Shown here piece by piece: positions 18,643-27,267 of a stretch of 64,000 nucleotides of DNA (position 1 is its first letter; each line of letters opens with the position of its first letter). This DNA is from an uncultured Lachnospiraceae bacterium. GTDB lineage: Bacteria; Bacillota; Clostridia; Lachnospirales; Lachnospiraceae. The stretch spans positions 1 to 64,000 of the forward strand of contig CAJUTQ010000084.1 of the NCBI GenBank assembly GCA_910589265.1, written 5' to 3'. Below the pieces are notes generated by a model, which was not told the DNA's origin, did no database searches, and was given only the letters and a program-made list of their open reading frames with translations. The translations under genes were made by a program, and so were the position numbers.

Positions 18643-19509
18643 TTATAAATCCTCCAACACCTTTAGCACATATTGACAAAACTTTTGACTTAAATCAATG
18701 CCTATAGCATGATAACCATTTTCTAAAGAAACCTTCATTGTGGTGCCACTGCCTACAAATGGATCCAGCACTGTACCCCCATTTGGGCAGCCAATAGCCA
18801 GACAGCGGGAAACTAATTCATCTGGATATGGAGCTGTATTTATCTTTGTTCCCGAAGGACGTGGCATGATCGTCCAAACATCTTCATCCATTTGCTTATC
18901 AATAAATGGTTGGCGGTTAAAATAATATTTTCTATCTTTTGCAAACATAAAAATATATTCATAGCTGCGGTGTGGTCTATCTTTCACAGACTCTGGCAGC
19001 GCTTTCTCCCTATGCCATATGATAGGAGAACGTAATATCCAGTTTCTTTTTGTCATTTCTATTGCTACACGCCAAGGAATACCAATAATAGATTTTCGGC
19101 AAAGATTTATACCTAACCCTCCACTTTTATCGACTGGACGTAATCCAAATCGTCGTTTATGACTTTTTTCATCTTTTCCATGAGAGGCGCCTTTTCCTGA
19201 GTAATAAGTATCTCCAAGATTTAAAAACAGTAATCCATCTTTCTTTAAAACTCGATATAATTGATCCATAACTGCGCATAAAACATCAATATATTCATCT
19301 ACCGTTTCCTCAAGCCCTATTTGACCAGTTTCTCCATAATCCCGCAAACTATAATATGGAGGGGATGTAATGATACAATGAACACTTTGGTCATCTAACT
19401 GTTGCAATGATTGTGCTGCATCTCCACATAATAATGTCCATTCATTATTTTTGTATGTGCCTTTCCATTTTTGTATATTGTGATTTAAAAAAATATTTTC
19501 TATTATCAT
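18643..19509 (-). CDS. DNA methyltransferase (SPPY type, likely N4-cytosine)
   Basis: The 288-residue protein has catalytic motif IV (TSPPYYSLRDYG) near residue 50 and the SAM motif FVGSGTT near the C-terminus. That order is typical of beta-class amino-methyltransferases, and SPPY usually means N4-cytosine. A target-recognition stretch sits between them. I chose the ATG at 19509, with AAGG just upstream. It is the first gene of the three-gene cassette and could mark self DNA for the ATPase-HNH pair; that coupling is inference. Confidence 0.85.
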   Translation of the reverse strand: MIIENIFLNHNIQKWKGTYKNNEWTLLCGDAAQSLQQLDDQSVHCIITSPPYYSLRDYGETGQIGLEETVDEYIDVLCAVMDQLYRVLKKDGLLFLNLGDTYYSGKGASHGKDEKSHKRRFGLRPVDKSGGLGINLCRKSIIGIPWRVAIEMTKRNWILRSPIIWHREKALPESVKDRPHRSYEYIFMFAKDRKYYFNRQPFIDKQMDEDVWTIMPRPSGTKINTAPYPDELVSRCLAIGCPNGGTVLDPFVGSGTTMKVSLENGYHAIGIDLSQKFCQYVLKVLEDL

Positions 19510-19574
19510 AGTATTCCTTCTAAATAACGAACTCTTATATTCCATATGAAAGCAATCCATAAGACGAGTATATC

Positions 19575-19592
19575 AAACCTTTGCATAGGTTT
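19575..19592. promoter_or_regulatory. Palindrome upstream of the methyltransferase cassette
   Basis: AAACCT and AGGTTT are separated by 6 bases, about 65 bases before the methyltransferase start and between it and a TATAAT-like sequence on the minus strand. It could be an operator, as in controlled restriction-modification systems. No controller gene is seen in the cassette. Confidence 0.3.
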
Positions 19593-19724
19593 CACATTAT
19601 GTTGATAGCCCTTGCTATATCTCAATTATACAAAAAAACTTTCGTGCTTACAATAAAATTCCTATTATCATTCTTTGCTTTCTAATGCTTAGGATAACAC
19701 ATGGTGCATTGGGAAAACCAAACA

Positions 19725-19761
19725 TCCCCGGAAACCATAGCTCTCAGAGCATTTCCGGGGA
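19725..19761 (-). terminator. Terminator of the Cys/Gly/Pro-rich gene
   Basis: TCCCCGGAAA (19725-19734) pairs perfectly with TTTCCGGGGA (19752-19761). On the minus strand it is followed by a T-rich stretch. It lies 20 bases past the stop of the small gene at 19782. Confidence 0.7.
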
Positions 19762-19781
19762 TCAATCCATAATTCTAACCT

Positions 19782-20033
19782 TTATTCTTCAATATCACAG
19801 CCGCATGTACCTTTTGGAGGCATTGGCATTACTGGGCCAGGACCTGGGCCGCCCATTCCCCTTCTTGGCTCCATAAATCCAGGATTACAGCCTCTTTGTC
19901 CCTCATGGCCCTTATTCCCTTTGCAGTCATTATCAGGAATAGGGTCTATGCATCCATTAGTGTGTTCACAGCAGCCGCCTCTTCCATTGTTATTGCAGCA
20001 CAGTAACAGTAAAATAATCCAACAACAATTCAT
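19782..20033 (-). CDS. Small Cys/Gly/Pro-rich protein of unknown function
   Basis: The 83-residue protein begins with a short hydrophobic stretch (WIILLLLCC) containing a double Cys. It continues with CC, C and C residues, a Gly/Arg-rich middle and a Gly-Pro-rich tail (GGPGPGPVMPMPPKG) ending in CGC. AAAGGAG stands before the ATG and a strong terminator follows, so it is a real single-gene unit. I do not recognise the family. A membrane-anchored or surface peptide is possible, and metal binding by the cysteines is another option. Confidence 0.6.
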   Translation of the reverse strand: MNCCWIILLLLCCNNNGRGGCCEHTNGCIDPIPDNDCKGNKGHEGQRGCNPGFMEPRRGMGGPGPGPVMPMPPKGTCGCDIEE

Positions 20034-20088
20034 ATTTACAACTCCTTTCGTTACTTTAATATATTCAAAGGAGTTTCTTTGGTGTATT

Positions 20089-20640
20089 TTATCTGTAAAA
20101 ATGTTTATTTTTCACAATACGATATTTAATGTAACGAAAGGTTTTCTTTTCTCCTTCCTTTGCCAGCATTTTCAAAAGTCCTTCCAATAGTTTTCTGGAA
20201 TCTTCATGTATCATCATATGCTTTTTTCCCCCATTATAATAATCCAAAGGGCTTTGATCTGTGTAATTTTCCCCATTATATATTTTAGAGGCTGCCACAC
20301 GGTCTACAAACATCTCTACGATATACCGCACTGGAATAGGGGCTGGAAACATGCCTCTACCTTCTGTAGCTGCATAATCTATCCAATATTCATAATGATG
20401 TTTATTTCGTCCTTTATGGTGAAGCCATGCCCTGGAAAATCCAAGGGCCTCCCTCTCGCTATTGCATGGGCTTCGAAAGCCTTGGTAATACAAGGCCCCT
20501 GGAATAAATTCCGTGGGACTATATTTGGATAAGTCGTGAAGCAGCCCCTGCTTATACATTCCAAGCTTGAAGCACCCCTTTAACACCATCCATTTATGAC
20601 GGGTAATTGTCTTCAAATGTCTCCATGCCTGAATTTTCAT
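20089..20640 (-). CDS. DUF5662-like protein with HD-type histidines
   Basis: The roughly 183-residue protein contains GLLHDLSKYSPTEF and AWLHHKGRNKHHYEYW, a His-Asp pattern like that of metal-dependent HD proteins and of the DUF5662 family. Function is unknown. The start is uncertain: the ATG at 20652 directly abuts GAGAGG, so the ATG at 20640 is preferred. Transcription is probably independent of the neighbours. Confidence 0.6.
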   Translation of the reverse strand: MKIQAWRHLKTITRHKWMVLKGCFKLGMYKQGLLHDLSKYSPTEFIPGALYYQGFRSPCNSEREALGFSRAWLHHKGRNKHHYEYWIDYAATEGRGMFPAPIPVRYIVEMFVDRVAASKIYNGENYTDQSPLDYYNGGKKHMMIHEDSRKLLEGLLKMLAKEGEKKTFRYIKYRIVKNKHFYR

Positions 20641-20691
20641 ATTGAAATCCATCCTCTCTATCTATTTTTATGCCTGCCTCTTTCTCCTTTT

Positions 20692-21396
20692 TCATAATTT
20701 ACTTACTATAAGCAAAAGAAGGAGATGAGCTGGATAAAAAATATAAAAACCATATTGAAATTTTTTACACCCAGGTTTTCCATTATATAAGCTTATAGGA
20801 ATCATGGCAAAGCTGGCAAAATATTGTATAGGGTTCGAATTTAACAAGCTTAAAGCGACTGTAGCTCCTGCCTTTTTTAGAAGAGAGTCTCGAAAGTAAT
20901 AGAAAAATACAATATGTAAAATTCCCCAGTAGCTATAGCTAACCCGAAACAGCCAGGCTATCCCCATGGCAGCTCCAATACATCCCCACTGGACTTCTCC
21001 CCTGACTGTTCTCTCCAATACAGTCATTAATAAAAGGCCTATGAGTAAGGTAAAGAAAATATTCTGCCGTTCTGGAAAGAAAAGACTCCCATAAAGGACC
21101 AAATTATAAGGAAGCTCAGAAATTATTCCTAAAACAAGAAGTCGAAGACCATATTTCATCCTGCTTTTTGTATGATAAAAGCCTTCCACAAGAAGGAAGC
21201 AATAGATTGGAAAGGATATTCGTCCAATACAAAGAAAGATCCATTGATCTGGGAACAAAATCCTTCCCCCATGATCACACAGCATGGTGATCATGGCAAT
21301 CCATCTTAAGTGAAAGCTGGTGAGTCTTTGAATTCTTAGTCTCCCTCTCCCCTCCTCAAAGGTAACTCCTTCTCTTCTTTCCTTTCTCCCACTCAT
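20692..21396 (-). CDS. TraX family membrane protein
   Basis: The 234-residue protein has about six to eight hydrophobic segments. It carries the TraX pattern IAMITMLCDHGGRI near the start, GRISFPIYCFLLVEGF next and YWGILHIVFFYYFR later. TraX of F acetylates pilin, but chromosomal Firmicute relatives have no proven substrate. It starts 3 bases after the stop of the GH13-like gene, with GGGAGA upstream, so the two are one unit. Confidence 0.85.
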   Translation of the reverse strand: MSGRKERREGVTFEEGRGRLRIQRLTSFHLRWIAMITMLCDHGGRILFPDQWIFLCIGRISFPIYCFLLVEGFYHTKSRMKYGLRLLVLGIISELPYNLVLYGSLFFPERQNIFFTLLIGLLLMTVLERTVRGEVQWGCIGAAMGIAWLFRVSYSYWGILHIVFFYYFRDSLLKKAGATVALSLLNSNPIQYFASFAMIPISLYNGKPGCKKFQYGFYIFYPAHLLLLLIVSKL

Positions 21397-21399
21397 CTT

Positions 21400-23298
21400 C
21401 TATCTCCCAATTAATACCATAACAGTCCTTTGAGGAACTTCTAGAAGAGATTGGTTTTTAAGAAGTATTTCCTCCCCCTTTTTCCTCACATAATTGCCTG
21501 TTTCGTCATCTGTATTTACACATAAATGCCACTTTCTGTCTCTTGGAAGTTTGGGCAGCGCCAAACTGTTTTTATTCCAGTGAAAATTGTAAGCTACATA
21601 GAAAAAATCTTCCCTTTCTTTTCCATCAGCTCCTTCTTTCATTTTTCCACTATACATAATTCCAATATACCGGTCATATTCCCTAAACTTAGCAAACCAT
21701 GCAGCCTCACTGTGATAAGACACATCAGGAAAACCTTTTTGGGCAGATTCAAACATTTCCATTTCTCTCTTTGTATGCAAAATAGGATGTTCTCTTCGCA
21801 GCTCAATCATCTGTTTCATAAACTGATAAATATCTCTGTTGGATTCCATTAACCTCCAATTCAGCCAAGATATCTCATTGTCTTGACAATAAGGATTATT
21901 ATTTCCCTTTTGGGAATTGCCAAACTCGTCCCCACTTACAATAAGAGGAGTGCCCTGACTTAACATTAAAATAGAAATGCCATTTCGTATTTGTTTTTTC
22001 CGCAATTTTAAAATAGATTTTTTCTTTGTCTTACCTTCTACGCCGCAGTTCCAGCTTGCATTGTAATCCCTTCCGTCTCTGTTGCCCTCTAAATTCGCCT
22101 CGTTGTGTTTGTATATATAAGATACCATATCCATGAATGTAAATGTGTTGTAATTTGTTAAATAATTAATGACTCCTGCTTTCTCATAGTTTTTCCTAGT
22201 CTGTCTGACAAAATTTTTAAGCTGATCCTCATCTCCCTTTAACATTTTGCGCATATCATACATATATGCATCATTGTACTCTGCCAGATTACGATAAATA
22301 GGAGTCTCCCCTTTATAAATTTCTTCCATAGGAAATCCCTCATACAGGATCTTTGTTCTGCTCAAAAGGGGGTCTGTTGCCAGTGCTTTTAAAGGTATGT
22401 CCCCTCCTGTAAAATGTACCCCATCAATATGGTATTCTAATACCCAGTACTTCATTACATCTAGAATATAATATTCCATCATTTTTTCTGAAAAATAAAA
22501 TTGTAGAATTACTTCAATCTTATTTTTATGCAATTCCTTTATCATATCTTTCAGCTCTTTTATAGAATCTCTTCTCCCATAAGATGCCTTGGGAGCAAAA
22601 TAATATCCTGGAACAAATCCCCAGTAATTCATGGAAGGAAGGTTATTTTCCATTGGATCTTCCTCTAAAAATTCCAGTATTTTTTTGTCTTTTACTTCCT
22701 TCTTTTCCTGATCCATGATTTCTTCAAATTCATATATAGGCATGAGCTCCACTTGATGAATACCCAAATCTTTCAAGTGGGGTATTTTTTCTATTACTCC
22801 TAAAAAAGTACCCTTGTTTTCACATTTTGATGAGGCATGTCTGCTAAACCCCCTTATATGCATTAAATACATAAGACTCTCTTCGTAAGAAAGGCTAAGG
22901 GGCTCGTCTCCTTCCCAATCATAAGATTCAAAATAAAAGGCTCCCCTTAAGAAATTTCTTCCTTCCTCTTTGTCAGCTCCTCTGCCCCACACCTCATTGC
23001 CAGCTATTTTCTTTGCATATGGATCCACAAAAATATGATCCTTTGTATAAAAATTATAGTGGAACTTCTCATATGAAAAGTCCTCTATGAAGACACAATA
23101 AATATCTCCCCTACGAAACTCCTTTGGAAAAGGAATCTTTCCATGGAGCCTTCCAGACTTTTTCTCATATAAGAGCATACCACTCTCCTCTTCCCCTTTC
23201 ATGGAAACAGCAATATTTATTCCCCTTTCTCTCTTACTCATTCCAAGAGGATAGGGCGCTCCCTTTTTCAGTTTCCATTTTCTATTTTTACTTTCCAT
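21400..23298 (-). CDS. GH13 glycogen-debranching-like protein with lost catalytic residues
   Basis: The 632-residue protein has the GlgX/isoamylase layout: an N-terminal beta domain, a barrel, and the typical segments YHIDGVHF and KHNEANLEGNRDG ... ASWNCGVEG. The catalytic regions are changed. Region I reads EVILQFYFS instead of xVIxDVVYNH. Region II reads DGVHFTGG, without the nucleophile Asp of GFRFD. Region IV reads NYNTFTF instead of CHDGFTL. A Glu survives in ILYEGF. I infer a glycan-binding or scaffold pseudoenzyme. The ATG at 23298 has AAGGAG 4 bases upstream. Confidence 0.75.
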   Translation of the reverse strand: MESKNRKWKLKKGAPYPLGMSKRERGINIAVSMKGEEESGMLLYEKKSGRLHGKIPFPKEFRRGDIYCVFIEDFSYEKFHYNFYTKDHIFVDPYAKKIAGNEVWGRGADKEEGRNFLRGAFYFESYDWEGDEPLSLSYEESLMYLMHIRGFSRHASSKCENKGTFLGVIEKIPHLKDLGIHQVELMPIYEFEEIMDQEKKEVKDKKILEFLEEDPMENNLPSMNYWGFVPGYYFAPKASYGRRDSIKELKDMIKELHKNKIEVILQFYFSEKMMEYYILDVMKYWVLEYHIDGVHFTGGDIPLKALATDPLLSRTKILYEGFPMEEIYKGETPIYRNLAEYNDAYMYDMRKMLKGDEDQLKNFVRQTRKNYEKAGVINYLTNYNTFTFMDMVSYIYKHNEANLEGNRDGRDYNASWNCGVEGKTKKKSILKLRKKQIRNGISILMLSQGTPLIVSGDEFGNSQKGNNNPYCQDNEISWLNWRLMESNRDIYQFMKQMIELRREHPILHTKREMEMFESAQKGFPDVSYHSEAAWFAKFREYDRYIGIMYSGKMKEGADGKEREDFFYVAYNFHWNKNSLALPKLPRDRKWHLCVNTDDETGNYVRKKGEEILLKNQSLLEVPQRTVMVLIGR

Positions 23299-23440
23299 AA
23301 TGCTCCTTCTTCGATGTCTCATTTCGTGTCATCACTTTTTGTTTTCCGTCTAATACTTTTATTTTAACATATTTTTTCGAATTATGAATAAATTTTTCGA
23401 AAATCACCAGCATAAATTTGTATTCCTTTTCTAAAACCTA

Positions 23441-23449
23441 TGGTATAAT
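23441..23449 (+). promoter_or_regulatory. Extended -10 promoter before the DUF1292 gene
   Basis: TGGTATAAT is a perfect extended -10 (TGnTATAAT). The best -35 (TTGTAT) is 20 bases upstream, which is too far. The start codon is at 23526. Confidence 0.55.
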
Positions 23450-23525
23450 GAAAGATATCGTTGCAAAGAAATTATATAAATTAATTGTTTTGTAAGCCTG
23501 CTAAAGCGGGCAGATAGGAGTAAGT

Positions 23526-23876
23526 ATGAATAAAAAAGAGGACAGCTGTTCATGGGGATCCGCCCCTCTAGAAGCTGAAGAAGAAATGACCGTTACATTA
23601 GAATTAGATGACGGTTCAGAAGTCACTTGTTCTATTATTACCATTCTTTCTGTTGGCAGTCAAGACTATATTGTTTTACTTCCCCTGGATGAACATGGAG
23701 AAAATGAGGATGGGGAGGTATGGTTTTACCGTTATTTTGAAAATATGGAGGATGTTCATGTCGATCCTGAACTAGGATATATTGAAGACGACGAAGAATA
23801 CGAGGCTGTAGCTGAAGCCTTTGATGAATATTTAGATAATGTAGAATTTGACGAGCTTATCGCAAAAGAAGAGTAA
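23526..23876 (+). CDS. DUF1292 domain protein
   Basis: The 116-residue acidic protein carries the DUF1292 (YrzB-like) pattern: MTVTLELDDGSEVTCSIITI, then QDYIVLLPLDE and VWFYRYFE, ending in a Glu/Asp-rich tail. In Firmicutes such proteins are common near housekeeping genes and are of unknown function. GGAG lies 7 bases before the ATG. A terminator follows within 15 bases, so it is monocistronic. Confidence 0.8.
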   Translation: MNKKEDSCSWGSAPLEAEEEMTVTLELDDGSEVTCSIITILSVGSQDYIVLLPLDEHGENEDGEVWFYRYFENMEDVHVDPELGYIEDDEEYEAVAEAFDEYLDNVEFDELIAKEE

Positions 23877-23887
23877 GAAACCTAAAG

Positions 23888-23929
23888 ATTGCCGCAAAAG
23901 AAGTTTTTTAGCTTGTGGCAATTTTTTAT
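23888..23929 (+). terminator. Terminator after the DUF1292 gene
   Basis: ATTGCCGCAA and TTGTGGCAAT form a 10-bp stem with one G-T pair, followed by TTTTTTATTTTT. It overlaps the 3' end of the convergent helicase gene. Confidence 0.8.
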
Positions 23930-25761
23930 TTTTCCTCTCTTTCTTCCAATTCTTTTACAAATCTGGAAGCCTGATGTAAGGGACCGTTTTTTTCTTTTAT
24001 ATATGCAATATATAGTCTTTCCTTTGCCCTTGTCATGGCCACATAAAACATTCTACGCTCCTCTTCCATTTCTTCTGGCATTTTCGCTTTTTTGTGAGGT
24101 GTAATCCCCTCATTGGCATCTGGAAGTATAACAAAGGGAAACTCTAAGCCTTTGGAACCATGCATTGTGAGAAAGACAACGGCCTCTGCTTTATTCTCCT
24201 TTTTCTCCCTCTGCCTTTTTAAGCTCTCCCCATACTGAAGGATTCCCCTCTTCCATTGTTCCCATGTGGGAAAAGCCTTTGCCCTCTCTTTGATTTCCTG
24301 GAATACTTCCAGAAACGCGTCTGGCTTTTGGTTCCTTGAAAAAGCATATTCCTTTAAATAATTTTCGTATTCCACTCCCTTTCCAATATAATTCACCGCT
24401 GCAAAAGGAGGCATCTTACCAATCATATCCAAATCATAGGCCAGTTTGTCAAAACGCTCCATTACATACTCTTTCTCTTCATAATATTTTTTTAAATCCT
24501 CCAAGTCAAAGTAAGGCCCATCCAAAATGCTGCGGCTTATGTATCGCTTTGGCTTATTGAGCACTCTTAACAAATCCTTCCTTTCCTTGCTGCCCGCTCC
24601 CAAAGTCATATAGGCAAAAATATCCTTTGCCACAAAATGTTCATAAATATTGGAAACCTTCTCCTTCATGAGAAAAGGAATTCTTCTCTCAGCCAACCGC
24701 TCACAAAGCTGTCCACTTGTCATGAGTGTTCTAAAGAGAACAGCTATATCAGAATATTTTCCTCCCTCTTTTTTATAGTTTTCTATCATATTGGCCAATT
24801 CCTCATGTTCTTCCAACCTATCCTCAAACTCTTGAATTTCTATTTCCCTTCCTTTTTCTTTTACTGCCTGAAAATTTTTAGGGAAGCGGTTTTTATTATG
24901 GACAATGACTTTTAAAGCCCCTTCAACAATACATGACTGGGAACGATAATTATATTCTAGGGATATTTGTTTTACGTTCTTATAATATTTTGGGAAAGAA
25001 AGCATAATTTCTGGACTGGATCCTCGAAATCCATATATGGACTGGTCGTCGTCTCCTACGATAAAAAGATTATCCTCTGGTTTCGCCAGCATGGAAATGA
25101 CTTGAAACTGGACAGGGTTTATATCTTGAAACTCGTCAATCAAAATAAAAGAAAATTTATTTTGCCAAAGGGAAAGGATATCTTTCCTTTTTGTAAAAAG
25201 TTCCTGACAATGAAGAAGCATATCGTCAAAATCCAGCTTCCTCATTGCCCTTAGTTTCTTCTCATACTTATCATATATTTCATCAAAAAGCTGTTTTTCC
25301 ATTGAAACTGCCTTGTATTCCTCCTGAGTTTTTCCTGAGTTTTTAAAACAGCTTATTTCTGCCATGAATTTTTGTGCCCATTCTTCTGCATCTTCTCCTT
25401 CAAAATCGTGAAACTGTATCAGCTCCCGAAATATCTGACTTTTTTCATCTTCTGCTAAAATATCCTCTCTGCTATAATGATAAGCATGTTTTAGAATCTG
25501 AAAAAATACAGCATGAAAGGTTCCAAATGTCACTGGCCCATAAGCTCCTTCCATGGCTTGTAAAAATCTTTCCTTCATCTCAAGGGCAGCCGCCTTTGTA
25601 AAGGTAATGACTAAAATATTCTCTGGACTTACATGATACTTGGTAATTAAATTTTGTATTCTCTTTGTAATCACGTAAGTCTTCCCTGAGCCAGGGGGTG
25701 CAACGACCATACAAGGGCCTTTAAAATGGCAAATCGCTTCTTCCTGTTTTTGATTGTTCAA
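23926..25761 (-). CDS. UvrD/Rep-family ATP-dependent helicase
   Basis: The 611-residue SF1 helicase has Walker [12 protein letters not shown], motif [33 protein letters not shown] and a late [13 protein letters not shown] plus [12 protein letters not shown]. It is about 100 residues shorter at the C-terminus than PcrA. It begins at a TTG that overlaps the gltX stop (TTGA), with AAGGAG 8 bases upstream, so translation is coupled to gltX. Role: DNA unwinding in repair; the exact orthology is open. Confidence 0.88.
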   Translation of the reverse strand: MNNQKQEEAICHFKGPCMVVAPPGSGKTYVITKRIQNLITKYHVSPENILVITFTKAAALEMKERFLQAMEGAYGPVTFGTFHAVFFQILKHAYHYSREDILAEDEKSQIFRELIQFHDFEGEDAEEWAQKFMAEISCFKNSGKTQEEYKAVSMEKQLFDEIYDKYEKKLRAMRKLDFDDMLLHCQELFTKRKDILSLWQNKFSFILIDEFQDINPVQFQVISMLAKPEDNLFIVGDDDQSIYGFRGSSPEIMLSFPKYYKNVKQISLEYNYRSQSCIVEGALKVIVHNKNRFPKNFQAVKEKGREIEIQEFEDRLEEHEELANMIENYKKEGGKYSDIAVLFRTLMTSGQLCERLAERRIPFLMKEKVSNIYEHFVAKDIFAYMTLGAGSKERKDLLRVLNKPKRYISRSILDGPYFDLEDLKKYYEEKEYVMERFDKLAYDLDMIGKMPPFAAVNYIGKGVEYENYLKEYAFSRNQKPDAFLEVFQEIKERAKAFPTWEQWKRGILQYGESLKRQREKKENKAEAVVFLTMHGSKGLEFPFVILPDANEGITPHKKAKMPEEMEEERRMFYVAMTRAKERLYIAYIKEKNGPLHQASRFVKELEEREEK

Positions 25762-27227
25762 TAAGCAGACTCCTTTCCTTCTAATAATTGGATTCCTTTA
25801 CCTATTCTTTTTAAGGACTCTTCCTTTCCAAGAATCTCCATAATTTCCGTTGCTCCTCCTGCTGTTACCTGTTTACCAGAAACAGCCGTTCTTACTGGCC
25901 ACATTACATAGCCATTTTTACATCCTTTTTTCTCCACATAAGAAGAGAGCAACGCATACAAGGAATCATTGCTGTAATCTTCCTCTTCCTCTAAAAGAGG
26001 CTTTAACTCCCTTAACACTTCCAAGGATGTCTCTTCATTTGTCTTCATCTTTTTATGCACGTACATACTAGGGTTATAGGAGGGCAATTGTTGAAAAAAG
26101 TCAATTTGCTCCTTTATATCAGGAAGAATCTCAATGCGGGATTTTACCAAGGCAGCTATTTTTCTTGTGTCACATTTTGTCACAACAGCCTTTATATAAG
26201 GTTCTGCTATACAATAAAAATCATCCATATCCATGGCTTTTAAATATTCCCCATTCATCCATTTCAGCTTTGTATAATCAAAAACAGCCGGGGATTTACT
26301 TATGTGATGGTAATCAAATTCCTTTATAAGCTCTTCTAAAGAAAATATTTCCTTATTGTTATTTGGACTCCATCCTAAAAGAGCTACAAAGTTTACAACA
26401 GCCTCTGTTAAAAAACCTTGCTCTATTAAATCTTCATAAGAAGCATGTCCAGAACGCTTGCTTAATTTCTTATGTTCTTCGTCAGTAATTAAGGGACAGT
26501 GGACATAAATGGGCACTTCCCACCCAAATGCTTCATATAAGCGATTGTACTTTGGGGAGGAGGATAAATATTCGTTTCCCCGTACAACATGGGTAATGCC
26601 CATGAGATGATCATCTACAACATTGGCAAAATTATACGTAGGATAACCATCCGACTTTATTAAAATCATATCGTCTAATTCTGTATTATCTACTGTTATG
26701 TCCCCGTATATCTCGTCATGAAAAGTTGTTGACCCCTCCCTTGGATTGTTCTGTCTTATTACATAGGGCTTCCCTTTTTCCAAATTGTCCTTCACTTCCT
26801 CTTTGGACAAAGAAAGACAATGCTTATCGTAAAGGGCAATCTCCTTGTCTTCTCCTTCCACCTTTTCCTTTAAACTTCCAAGACGCTCCTTGTCGCAGAA
26901 GCAATAATAAGCTTCTCCTTTTTCAATAAGCTTTTTGGCATATTCTAGGTAAATTCCTTTCCTCTGGCGTTCGCTTTGCACATAAGGACCAAAACCCTTG
27001 TCCTTATTAGGACCCTCATCATGAATCAGTCCTGTTTTCTCCAATGTGCGGTATATAATGTCTACCGCTCCCTCAAGAAATCTTTCCTGGTCTGTATCCT
27101 CAATTCTAAGGAGGAAGTCTCCTCCCTCATGTTTTGCAATTAAATAAGCGTATAAGGCTGTTCTTAAATTTCCTACATGCATCCTCCCTGTTGGGCTTGG
27201 CGCAAACCTTGTTCTAACTTTACTCAC
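25758..27227 (-). CDS. gltX: Glutamyl-tRNA synthetase
   Basis: The 489-residue class I synthetase begins [20 protein letters not shown], with the HIGH-equivalent, and contains KLSKRSGH near residue 245. In organisms lacking GlnRS it also charges tRNA-Gln for the amidotransferase route. I chose the GTG at 27227, with AAAGGAG upstream; the longer frame from 27251 overlaps the ribosome site. It is followed by the helicase with overlapping stop and start. Confidence 0.95.
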   Translation of the reverse strand: MSKVRTRFAPSPTGRMHVGNLRTALYAYLIAKHEGGDFLLRIEDTDQERFLEGAVDIIYRTLEKTGLIHDEGPNKDKGFGPYVQSERQRKGIYLEYAKKLIEKGEAYYCFCDKERLGSLKEKVEGEDKEIALYDKHCLSLSKEEVKDNLEKGKPYVIRQNNPREGSTTFHDEIYGDITVDNTELDDMILIKSDGYPTYNFANVVDDHLMGITHVVRGNEYLSSSPKYNRLYEAFGWEVPIYVHCPLITDEEHKKLSKRSGHASYEDLIEQGFLTEAVVNFVALLGWSPNNNKEIFSLEELIKEFDYHHISKSPAVFDYTKLKWMNGEYLKAMDMDDFYCIAEPYIKAVVTKCDTRKIAALVKSRIEILPDIKEQIDFFQQLPSYNPSMYVHKKMKTNEETSLEVLRELKPLLEEEEDYSNDSLYALLSSYVEKKGCKNGYVMWPVRTAVSGKQVTAGGATEIMEILGKEESLKRIGKGIQLLEGKESAY

Positions 27228-27267
27228 TTTTCTTTCTCCTTTATCTCTCATTAACTATCGTATCCTT

